From positions 1 to 18,208 of the forward strand of contig CANQCM010000008.1 in assembly GCA_947589625.1 (NCBI GenBank): DNA of 18,208 nucleotides. The letters are read 5' to 3'. This DNA comes from an uncultured Alphaproteobacteria bacterium. GTDB lineage: Bacteria > Pseudomonadota > Alphaproteobacteria > Rs-D84. The notes under the pieces were generated by a model that was not told the origin of the DNA, searched no databases, and saw nothing but the letters and a program-made list of their open reading frames with translations. A program made the translations under genes and the position numbers. This document shows, piece by piece, positions 1 to 6,324 of the stretch. Every line of letters begins with the position of its first letter. The first letter of the stretch is position 1.

Positions 1-377
1 GATACGGTTGCACGATTTTTTATTCCAGATAAATATTCTGCCAGATTTTTGCCTGTGCGTGGGTCTGCGACCAAGAATTCATCGCAATCGCAACCGATAA
101 CAATATCATAGCCATCGTTGAATAATTTTTTTGCCAAATCAGACAACATTAATATTCTGGTTTTGTCGCCGACTTCGCGTGGTTGTTCAATATGTGGAAT
201 CTTTTTTACATTTGCACGCGCCGCCGCCCGTGGGATTTTCTGGTCTGTGCCATCAAGATATATATACAAATTTTCAATTCCAATTTGTGCGCCATAATAA
301 CGCGCCCAACGGGTCAAAAAGAATTCATCATTTCGTGCCATTGTGATGGCGGCAATACGTTTGTTGTGTGTCGTCAT
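1..377 (-). CDS. Family 2-type glycosyltransferase, N-terminal part (C-terminus beyond the window)
   Basis: This minus-strand frame starts with ATG at 377-375 and stays open to the window edge, giving 125 residues. The N-terminus reads MTTHNKRIAAITMARNDEFF, followed by TRWARYYGAQIGIENLYIY and, near residue 95, IGCDCDEF. A 'MVRNE...W..YY...G...L' opening followed by an Asp-rich DxD-like motif is typical of the Glyco_tranf_2_4 branch of GT-A glycosyltransferases, which bind a nucleotide sugar and a metal through the acidic motif. It probably transfers a sugar onto a cell-surface glycan. Its start codon overlaps the TGA of the RgpF-like gene upstream (ATGA), so the two are probably translationally coupled. 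Donor and acceptor cannot be told. The frame is certain, the family call fairly sure. Confidence 0.8.
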   Translation of the reverse strand, partial: MTTHNKRIAAITMARNDEFFLTRWARYYGAQIGIENLYIYLDGTDQKIPRAAARANVKKIPHIEQPREVGDKTRILMLSDLAKKLFNDGYDIVIGCDCDEFLVADPRTGKNLAEYLSGIKNRATV

Positions 378-1237
378 AATCCCTCGTGCAGAATTTTATG
401 AGTTGCGTATTTAATATTTCTGATAAATATTTTAATCGGATTTCGTGTCAAAAGCCAGTGAATATGTTCATCGCCCCATGTCCGCGTTGCGTTCGTCATA
501 ATTGCGCGCGCCAAATCATCTGGAATATGGCGCAATATGTACGCGATTTGCGCGCCCAGTGCACCATTATGACGAATAAAAGCGTTCTTTTTGAAAAACG
601 GCAATCCGCGTAAATACAGTTTTTTTATGCGGTTATAAATTCCGCGATTTGGTACAGAATATATACATTGCCATGTTTTGTTATTTTTATTTAACATGCG
701 TGTAAAGCCGTGTTCATACAGATATGTAACCGATCCTTTGTCTGGTTGATGTGTAACAGAACGCATAAATTCATCAAACCATTTTGATAAAAATACTGAT
801 TTTGCACAACCGATAAACCATGATTGAATATAAGCCTCGTGCCGGTTTGGATTACACACCATACCAAATGCGTCTGTGCCAAAAGATTCCATTTTTAATA
901 AATATTGCGCCAATGGTTCCAGTGGCCCATATACAGAATCATTTATCAAATAAACATAATCATATTGCGGTAAAATGCGCGCATCGTGTGCATACATGTA
1001 TGCGCGTTTGTATGAACCAAAATCATATTCGCCATGGCGACCAGAAATTGTGCCGATTGTATATTTTTCTATTTTTTTGATTTCTGATTTTGCGCAATCG
1101 CAATCTGTACAGACAATAACATCGCCCAGTTTTGATAGTGCGCGAACATAATAAATCAGTGCCTTGTCAATTACGCCGTGCGCATCATAGCCGGCAAACA
1201 AGAACAAGCGTTTAATCCTAGATTTATTTTTTATCAT
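374..1237 (-). CDS. RgpF-like rhamnan synthesis family glycosyltransferase
   Basis: The gene encodes 287 residues from ATG 1237-1235. An in-frame extension to 1417 exists, but it runs into the divergent gene and is not family-like. Landmarks match the rhamnan synthesis protein F family (PF05045): LFLFAGYDAHG at 11-21, EYDFGSYKRAY at 70-80, YLINDSVYGP at 96-105, YEHGFTRML at 174-182 and PFFKKNAF at 213-220. Members are usually cytoplasmic glycosyltransferases building rhamnose-containing O-antigen or wall polysaccharide. There is no signal peptide or membrane segment. The last codon overlaps the start of the next glycosyltransferase by ATGA. No Shine-Dalgarno sequence precedes the ATG, and a possible promoter ends a few bases upstream, so the mRNA may be leaderless. 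Family membership is well supported; the sugar is unknown. Confidence 0.85.
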   Translation of the reverse strand: MIKNKSRIKRLFLFAGYDAHGVIDKALIYYVRALSKLGDVIVCTDCDCAKSEIKKIEKYTIGTISGRHGEYDFGSYKRAYMYAHDARILPQYDYVYLINDSVYGPLEPLAQYLLKMESFGTDAFGMVCNPNRHEAYIQSWFIGCAKSVFLSKWFDEFMRSVTHQPDKGSVTYLYEHGFTRMLNKNNKTWQCIYSVPNRGIYNRIKKLYLRGLPFFKKNAFIRHNGALGAQIAYILRHIPDDLARAIMTNATRTWGDEHIHWLLTRNPIKIFIRNIKYATHKILHEGL

Positions 1238-1244
1238 GATATAT

Positions 1245-1273
1245 AATCTACACAATTTAAGCGCATTTTGCAA
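1245..1273 (-). promoter_or_regulatory. Candidate promoter of the RgpF-like gene
   Basis: On the minus strand TTGCAA (1273-1268) is followed after 17 bases by TAGATT (1250-1245). Each matches four of six sigma-70 consensus bases. The predicted transcript start falls at about 1238, next to the ATG at 1237. The short divergent gap also holds a plus-strand TATAAT at 1242-1247 that could serve the family 61 gene, but with no convincing -35 box. Confidence 0.35.
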
Positions 1274-1288
1274 TAAAGGAAAATAAAC

Positions 1289-2491
1289 ATGTCTTATAAA
1301 GTGTATGGCGATGAAAAATATAAAAAATATCTGGCGCATCAAATTCGCAGACAAAAAATGTGCGAAATGAATATAGAATGCGTGCCAAATGGAATTATCG
1401 TAAATGAACATCTGCACGGCTTTGGCGTGTTTGACAGCAATTTCAAATTTGTAAAATCTTCATCACAAGTGCGCGAAAACAACGGGCAATTTATACCGAA
1501 ATTTAACCATAAAAATATTCCATACATTGACGCAGATGCTGTTTTTGTTGGTAATGTAATGCCACAATTTGGGCATTTTTTACTGGAACACATGAATCGC
1601 GCGTATGCGTTTCTTGACCCGAAATTCAAAAATGCCAAGGCGGTGCTGATTGATAATAAATCTGTGTCGCCAGTGCCTGAATATATGTTTCGGTTGCTGG
1701 AATTGGTTGGTGTAAAGCGCGAAAATATCATAATTTTGACGCAAACAACGCGGTTTAGAAATGTCTATGTTCCGCGCCAAGGGTATAATTTGCCGGTGTA
1801 TTCGTCCGCAGAATTTGGTGCAACATATCAAAAAATTGCGTCTAATTTCAAAATACCAAAATCTGCGCCACGCAAGATTTATATGTCGCGATGCAAATTA
1901 AAATCGCGCAAAACATACGGCGAAGAAGCAGTGCAAAATGTTTTCCAGAAAAACGGATTTACGATTTTCTATCCTGAAACAATGACACTGGACGAACAAA
2001 TTAAAACTGTTGCAGGCGCTGAAGTTTTGGCGGGGTGCGCCGGTTCTGCATTGCATTTGTCTTTGATGATGAAACCTGGCGGTACAGTTATTCAATTAAA
2101 ACGCAATCGCCTCAATAAAGATAACGCATCAACCCAGTATTTATTAAACAGAACTGTAAATTTGAACAGCATATTTATTTGTGCGTCTTGCGAGAAAGTT
2201 AAAACAGGCCATGGCGCCGAAGCCCCGCAAGTCATAGGGGGGGGCAACAAATATCTCAAAGAATTTTTTGATGATTATGGTTTTAAGTATACTGCGCGTG
2301 ATATTGCGCCTGACGCTGGGGCTATGAAGGAATATGACGCCGCATTACAAGAATATATAAAATCGCATGGTTCGCGATTGTCTGTTTTAATTCGTCGCAA
2401 GATTGTGCGGTTCAGTGCATGCCTGATTCCAGGACGCGAAAATCGCAATCACTGGCGTCATTGGTTGCGGGCAAAATTAAAATTGTCGTAA
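1289..2491 (+). CDS. Family 61 glycosyltransferase (DUF563 type)
   Basis: The gene encodes 400 residues, with AAAGGA about eight bases before the ATG. The conserved GT61 core is visible: FVGNVMPQFGHFLLEHMNR at 86-104, the basic RKIYMSRCKLKSRKTYGEE at 195-213, then FYPETMTLDEQI at 227-238 and LAGCAGSALHLSLMMKPG at 247-264. Members transfer xylose, GlcNAc or related sugars, and bacterial ones sit in capsule or LPS loci, which fits the two glycosyltransferases on the other strand. No signal peptide or membrane segment is seen, so it is probably cytoplasmic. Codons 317-319 contain an uninterrupted run of eight G (2237-2244), just after the conserved core, where slippage would truncate or rewrite the last 80 or so residues. 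The gene ends at a clear terminator. Confidence 0.88.
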   Translation: MSYKVYGDEKYKKYLAHQIRRQKMCEMNIECVPNGIIVNEHLHGFGVFDSNFKFVKSSSQVRENNGQFIPKFNHKNIPYIDADAVFVGNVMPQFGHFLLEHMNRAYAFLDPKFKNAKAVLIDNKSVSPVPEYMFRLLELVGVKRENIIILTQTTRFRNVYVPRQGYNLPVYSSAEFGATYQKIASNFKIPKSAPRKIYMSRCKLKSRKTYGEEAVQNVFQKNGFTIFYPETMTLDEQIKTVAGAEVLAGCAGSALHLSLMMKPGGTVIQLKRNRLNKDNASTQYLLNRTVNLNSIFICASCEKVKTGHGAEAPQVIGGGNKYLKEFFDDYGFKYTARDIAPDAGAMKEYDAALQEYIKSHGSRLSVLIRRKIVRFSACLIPGRENRNHWRHWLRAKLKLS

Positions 2492-2496
2492 TGTGT

Positions 2497-2524
2497 ACCA
2501 CCGGCAAATGCTGGTGGTTTTTTT
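2497..2524 (+). terminator. Intrinsic terminator after the family 61 glycosyltransferase gene
   Basis: A nine-base-pair stem (2497-2505 with 2510-2518, one G-T pair) closes an AAAT loop and is followed by a run of seven T (2518-2524). It starts six bases after the stop codon. The core ACCGGCAAATGCTGGT recurs inverted, with one difference, at 3903-3918. Confidence 0.9.
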
Positions 2525-2527
2525 GTA

Positions 2528-2556
2528 TTTACTTTTTTATATGCATTGTTTATAAT
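2528..2556 (+). promoter_or_regulatory. Sigma-70-type promoter of the structured leader RNA
   Basis: TTTACT (2528-2533) and a perfect TATAAT (2551-2556) are 17 bases apart. The predicted start is near 2563, just before the first hairpin of the leader. The promoter lies immediately downstream of the previous gene's terminator, so the RNA appears to be an independent transcription unit. Confidence 0.65.
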
Positions 2557-2562
2557 CTGTTT

Positions 2563-2797
2563 TGAATCCAGTGGGAACTGGTTTCGGGACTTTCACAGGT
2601 CCGTATATCCGATGCGAATTATGCGTAGAGCATCGTTTTCCGATTGCTTGCCGTATATTTTGTATCGCAAACAACGCCCGACCAAATGCGGTCGGGGGGC
2701 TGTCTGTTATACAACAGGTTTTACCAAAGACAGACAGAATCATTGATATACTGATTTGTGAACCACCCCGACCATCAGATTCCTGATGGCATTTTTT
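2563..2797 (+). ncRNA. Candidate structured leader RNA / small RNA of about 235 nt
   Basis: The interval between the promoter and the next coding start contains no convincing protein gene but many self-complementary segments. These are CCAGT/ACTGG with a GGGA (GNRA) loop (2568-2581), GGAC/GTCC (2587-2602), CGATGC/GCATCG (2610-2635), CCCGACC/GGTCGGG (2677-2696), CTGTCTGT/ACAGACAG (2700-2737), and a terminator stem at 2772-2789. GGTCGGGG (2690-2697) can instead pair perfectly with CCCCGACC (2766-2773), excluding the local 2677-2696 hairpin and touching the foot of the terminator. It does not show the signatures I know for 6S RNA, SRP RNA, RNase P RNA or tmRNA, nor an obvious known riboswitch core. 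It may be a free small RNA, an attenuating leader for the Cys-rich gene, or both. Structure was found by eye only. Confidence 0.5.
2772..2797 (+). terminator. Intrinsic terminator between leader RNA and Cys-rich gene
   Basis: CCATCAG (2772-2778) and CTGATGG (2783-2789) form a seven-base-pair stem around an ATTC loop, followed by CA and six T (2792-2797). It lies 25 bases before the ATG of the Cys-rich gene and 13 bases before its G6 ribosome-binding site. Expression of that gene from the upstream promoter therefore needs read-through. Confidence 0.75.
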
Positions 2798-2821
2798 AAT
2801 CTGAACAATGGGGGGCTGATA

Positions 2822-3898
2822 ATGAGGCAAATATTTGTATCAATAATAAGTATAATGATATCATTTAACGCAATGGCATACACTGTTTGCGGAAAACTGC
2901 AAGGTAAGCAAATAATAACAGATGATGTGCCGAGTTTTACAGATAAAGAATATACTTGGAATCCGACCCCAAATAATAATGGTTCAAATTGGAAAGATTT
3001 GCTGAGTACGGAATCGGAAACATACTCTTATGGGTGTATGACATGTACTGGAAATAATGGTCAAACATATGCACATGCTGAATTGTATGGTTGCAGTCTT
3101 AGTAATAGTAGCCTTGGGTGTCTAGAAACAGAATATTTTAATAGCAGTAAATGTACCACATGCCCTAATCAGTATACCAAGGCAAGTGATACACCTGGTC
3201 ATACAAATAGTACATGTGATTGGGGGTGTGAACGATACCCAGATGGCGGTGACGGTATATATCAAACATTGGTCGGCACTGGTAATTCGGCGCATTGTGA
3301 ACAAATGCCACATGGGTGCGATAACCCGTATCATTATGATGAAGAAAACAAGACGATATGTGAATGGGGATATCGTGATGTCAGTGATAGGGTCGGTTTT
3401 CCCTTATGTTTATTGGCACCAGATTTAACAGCATCTCAACATTTGTCACCAGGTGAAACATGGCCTGGCGGACACACAGGTTCATATAAAGTTTATAGTA
3501 TACAAAATGGACTGTTCAGTTGGTATTGTCCACCTGATACTTATTTGGCTATTCAAGGTCTTGCGCCAAATGGGCGCGCAACTGGTCGTGAAAGGGCGAT
3601 ATGTATGCCGTGTCCCAATGGTGGTTGGCGGCGTCCAAGAAATCCATTCAAAGACAGTCTGGCTGATTGTACAGTTTTAAGTGGTTCAAATGAAACAGGC
3701 ACATATGAATATAATAATATATCCAAACCTAATGATGATATTACTAATTATGTAGGTGATAAAGATTGGGCATACGGTTGTTTATATCATTCTTCTAACT
3801 GGACATGCAGTTATTTATACTGCAGTCAAAATTTTACTTGGTCAACTTGGTCTGGCACGTATGATGACAATAATCCAGAGGCGTGTTATGCAGAATAA
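2822..3898 (+). CDS. Secreted cysteine-rich protein of unknown function
   Basis: I chose ATG 2822 over an in-frame ATG at 2786 because the earlier one lies inside a terminator stem. The later one has GGGGGG six bases upstream and begins a Sec signal peptide: charged MR, a hydrophobic IFVSIISIMI stretch, and cleavage probably after AMA at residue 19. The product is 358 residues with 21 cysteines, none in the signal peptide. There are three CxxC pairs (CMTC, CTTC, CMPC) and repeated units such as KCTTCPNQYTKASDT and CMPCPNGGW. It is also rich in Asn, Thr, Gly and Trp, and poor in charge, unlike its neighbours. Such proteins are usually disulfide-stabilised and act in the periplasm or outside the cell. 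No second membrane segment or enzyme motif is visible. I recognise no named family; the gene may have been acquired. Confidence 0.85.
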   Translation: MRQIFVSIISIMISFNAMAYTVCGKLQGKQIITDDVPSFTDKEYTWNPTPNNNGSNWKDLLSTESETYSYGCMTCTGNNGQTYAHAELYGCSLSNSSLGCLETEYFNSSKCTTCPNQYTKASDTPGHTNSTCDWGCERYPDGGDGIYQTLVGTGNSAHCEQMPHGCDNPYHYDEENKTICEWGYRDVSDRVGFPLCLLAPDLTASQHLSPGETWPGGHTGSYKVYSIQNGLFSWYCPPDTYLAIQGLAPNGRATGRERAICMPCPNGGWRRPRNPFKDSLADCTVLSGSNETGTYEYNNISKPNDDITNYVGDKDWAYGCLYHSSNWTCSYLYCSQNFTWSTWSGTYDDNNPEACYAE

Positions 3899-3925
3899 AA
3901 ATACCGGCATTTGCCGGTGTTTTTA
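3895..3925. terminator. Two-way intrinsic terminator between the Cys-rich gene and typA
   Basis: ACCGGC (3903-3908) pairs with GCCGGT (3913-3918) around ATTT. A T run (3920-3924) follows on the plus strand, and the A-rich flank at 3897-3901 supplies the T run for the minus strand. The element overlaps the TAA of both convergent genes. Confidence 0.85.
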
Positions 3926-5755
3926 TTCTTCGATATTTTTATGTGTTTTCTTGCGCGTGTTGCTGTCCAATTCTTTTTTGCGCAGACGAATTGTTGCGGG
4001 GGTAACCTCGACTAATTCATCGTCTTGAATGTACGACAGTGCTTCTTCCAACGACATTTTGCGTGGTGGTGCCAAGAATAATTTTTCATCTGCGGTAACA
4101 GAACGCATGTTGGTCAATTCTTTGCCGCGAATTGGGTTTACTTCCAAATCATTTTCTTTGGAATGTTCGCCGATAATCATACCAGAATAAACTTCGGTCT
4201 GGGGGCCAATAAACAATGTGCCGCGTGGTTCCAAATTATGCAGCGCGTATGTTGCCGCTGTGCCGTTTTCCATTGAAACCAGAACGCCAGGCCGATATTG
4301 CATAATTGGTCCGCGATATGTGTCATATTTATCAAATACGCGGTTCATAATGCCTGTGCCACGGGTGTCAGTGCGAAATTCTGATAAATAACCAATTAGC
4401 CCGCGCGATGGCGCAGAAAATACAATCCGCGTTTTGCCTGCACCTGATGATTTCATTTCTGTGATTGTGGCTTTGCGTTTGGTCATTTTTTCAATTACAA
4501 CACCAGAAAATTCGTCATCAACATCAATTACGACTTCTTCAATAGGTTCCAGCTTTTCACCATTTTCGCCTGTTTGAAATACAACGCGTGGGCGCGATAC
4601 ACTTAATTCAAAGCCTTCGCGGCGCATTGTTTCAATTAAAATGCCTAATTGTAATTCGCCACGACCAGAAACTTCAAACGCTTCGTTATTTTCGCTTTGT
4701 GTTACGCGCAGGGCGATGTTTGTTTCAGCTTCTTTGAACAGACGTTCGCCAATCATACGCGATGTTAATTTCTTGCCTGATTTGCCAGCCAATGGCGATG
4801 TGTTTACGAAAAAGGTCATGGTCAGGGTTGGTGGGTCAATTGGCATTGCAGGAATTGGTGTCGTAACAGATGGGTCGCACAATGTATCCGCCACCGTTGC
4901 CTTGGAAAAGCCTGCCAAAACAACAATGTCGCCCGCAGATGCAGAATCGCGCGAAACTTTTTCAATACCGCGATGTTCAATAATCTTGGTTATTTTGGCG
5001 TTTTCAATGAATTCGCCTTGCATATTTATTGCCTTGACCGATTGACCAACGCGCACAGTGCCAGATTCTATTTTTCCTGTTAAAATGCGGCCGACATAGG
5101 GGTCTGCCTCTAATGTAGTTGCCAGCATTGTAAATGGCGCGTCCAATTGGCACCGCGTGCCGTTGCAATCTGGTGCAGGCACATGGTCAATTATCAATTG
5201 AAACAGTGGTGTTAAATCCTTGTGTTCATCGTTCAAGTCGCGTACCGCCCAACCATCACGTCCCACCGCATACAGGTATGGAAAATCCAGTTGGGAATCG
5301 GTCGCGCCCAGTTTATCAAATAAATCAAATGTTTCAGTTAAAACTTCGTCTGGACGGGCATCGCTGCGGTCAACTTTGTTAATGCAAACAATCGGACGCA
5401 GCCCCAATTTTAACGCCTTGGACAAAACAAATTTAGTTTGTGGCAGGGGGCCTTCGGCACTGTCTACCAACAAGACAACACCGTCAACCATTGATAAAAT
5501 GCGTTCTACTTCGCCACCAAAATCGGCGTGACCTGGGGTATCAACAATGTTGATTTTGTATTCGCCCCATTGAATAGATGTGGGCTTGGCAGAAATTGTA
5601 ATACCGCGTTCGCGTTCCAAATCGCCACTGTCCATAACGCGGTCTTCAACGCGTTCGTTTTCGCGAAATGTGCCTGCTTGTTTCAGCATGTTGTCCACCA
5701 ATGTCGTTTTGCCGTGGTCAACGTGCGCGATAATTGCGATATTACGAATTTTCAT
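3923..5755 (-). CDS. typA: Ribosome-associated translational GTPase TypA/BipA
   Basis: The product is 610 residues, the normal family length. GTP-binding motifs are in order: AHVDHGKT (10-17), GITI (51-54), DTPGH (72-76) and NKVD (126-129). Elongation-factor-like domains follow, and the C-terminal half holds the family-typical SGRGELQLGILIETMRREGFE and GTRGTGIMNRVFD-type segments. TypA binds the 70S ribosome near the EF-G site, helps ribosome assembly and supports growth under cold or other stress. AAAGGG lies about seven bases before the ATG. A weak promoter (TTGAAT, 16 bases, TATCCT) is seen upstream. It is convergent with the Cys-rich gene and shares a two-way terminator with it. The identification is secure and no abnormality is visible. 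Confidence 0.97.
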   Translation of the reverse strand: MKIRNIAIIAHVDHGKTTLVDNMLKQAGTFRENERVEDRVMDSGDLERERGITISAKPTSIQWGEYKINIVDTPGHADFGGEVERILSMVDGVVLLVDSAEGPLPQTKFVLSKALKLGLRPIVCINKVDRSDARPDEVLTETFDLFDKLGATDSQLDFPYLYAVGRDGWAVRDLNDEHKDLTPLFQLIIDHVPAPDCNGTRCQLDAPFTMLATTLEADPYVGRILTGKIESGTVRVGQSVKAINMQGEFIENAKITKIIEHRGIEKVSRDSASAGDIVVLAGFSKATVADTLCDPSVTTPIPAMPIDPPTLTMTFFVNTSPLAGKSGKKLTSRMIGERLFKEAETNIALRVTQSENNEAFEVSGRGELQLGILIETMRREGFELSVSRPRVVFQTGENGEKLEPIEEVVIDVDDEFSGVVIEKMTKRKATITEMKSSGAGKTRIVFSAPSRGLIGYLSEFRTDTRGTGIMNRVFDKYDTYRGPIMQYRPGVLVSMENGTAATYALHNLEPRGTLFIGPQTEVYSGMIIGEHSKENDLEVNPIRGKELTNMRSVTADEKLFLAPPRKMSLEEALSYIQDDELVEVTPATIRLRKKELDSNTRKKTHKNIEE

Positions 5756-5786
5756 TGTCTGCCCTTTTTATTTTATGCAACCCATC

Positions 5787-5814
5787 AGGATACACTAAAA
5801 ATTTGATAATTCAA
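5787..5814 (-). promoter_or_regulatory. Weak candidate promoter of typA
   Basis: On the minus strand TTGAAT (5814-5809) and TATCCT (5792-5787) are 16 bases apart, each about four of six consensus bases. It overlaps the -35 region of the divergent promoter for the 5855 gene. Confidence 0.3.
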
Positions 5815-5830
5815 GAAAATATGCTATAAT
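5803..5830 (+). promoter_or_regulatory. Strong extended -10 promoter of the 146-aa gene
   Basis: TTGATA (5803-5808) and TATAAT (5825-5830) are 16 bases apart, with TG at 5822-5823 forming an extended -10. The ATG follows at 5855, after AAGGAG. Confidence 0.7.
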
Positions 5831-5854
5831 ATTAGCAAACACAAGGAGTTTGTC

Positions 5855-6295
5855 ATGATTGATTATGATAAAACAATAAAACAAGCATTGTATAAAGCAA
5901 TGGAATATTTAACTCAATTGGCAAAAAAAGCACCTGATAAACACAAGTACAAGCTTATTTTGGACAATATTAAAAAACTGGATAAAATCATTACCAATCC
6001 AGAAAAATATTGTGATTACGGGGAACAGGTCAAAGATAATCTGGTTCTTGATGCCGAAGCATTTATGCCGAACGAACGCGATAATTCTAAATTTTTAGCA
6101 CTAGATCAGGTTATGCACGCGGTAGATGAATATTATTCACGGGTCAAGCAAGGTTTCATGCTGGACGATGCGGAAAAGAAATTGTTAAACAAAATTAAGG
6201 CAATGAATTATCAAATGTCGTCTTCGTGGTTGCGCGATATCACATATCCGTTCAAGTCAGTAAAAAGTTTCGCAGTGCAAGAAAAAATAAAATAA
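5855..6295 (+). CDS. Unrecognised lysine-rich cytoplasmic protein, 146 aa
   Basis: The gene has all the marks of a real unit: an extended -10 promoter, AAGGAG eight bases before the ATG, and a terminator right after the stop. The protein starts MIDYDKTIKQALYKAMEYLT and is rich in Lys, Asp and Glu. Long stretches look helical, for instance residues 1-50 and 80-120. There is one cysteine (in EKYCDYGEQ), no signal peptide and no membrane segment. The C-terminal tail, WLRDITYPFKSVKSFAVQE, is less charged. It is transcribed alone between the divergent typA and convergent serS genes. I recognise no family or motif, so no function is proposed. A small helical cytoplasmic protein is the most that can be said. 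Confidence 0.8.
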   Translation: MIDYDKTIKQALYKAMEYLTQLAKKAPDKHKYKLILDNIKKLDKIITNPEKYCDYGEQVKDNLVLDAEAFMPNERDNSKFLALDQVMHAVDEYYSRVKQGFMLDDAEKKLLNKIKAMNYQMSSSWLRDITYPFKSVKSFAVQEKIK

Positions 6296-6324
6296 ATAAA
6301 ACGGCGCAAATTGCGCCGTTTTTT
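6293..6324. terminator. Two-way intrinsic terminator between the 146-aa gene and serS
   Basis: ACGGCGC (6301-6307) pairs with GCGCCGT (6313-6319) around AAATT, with six T (6319-6324) on the plus strand and an A-rich flank (6293-6300) serving the minus strand. It contains part of the serS stop codon and directly follows the stop of the plus-strand gene. Confidence 0.9.

Noticed and set aside
2563..2797. Leader RNA as 6S RNA, SRP RNA, RNase P RNA or tmRNA
   Set aside because: The two ends do not pair into the long 6S rod. The GGAAGGAAGCA-type SRP loop, the RNase P conserved core and a tmRNA tag or tRNA-like ends were not found by eye. A covariance-model search is needed to be final.
2786..2821. 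Upstream start for the Cys-rich protein at 2786
   Set aside because: It lies inside the terminator stem, has no ribosome-binding site and would bury the signal peptide behind 12 extra residues.
2537..2830. A 97-codon minus-strand frame, and plus-strand frames of 66 and 74 codons, through the leader region
   Set aside because: None has a ribosome-binding site or protein-like pattern. The minus frame runs through both the promoter and the terminator, and the plus frames start at or before the predicted transcript start.
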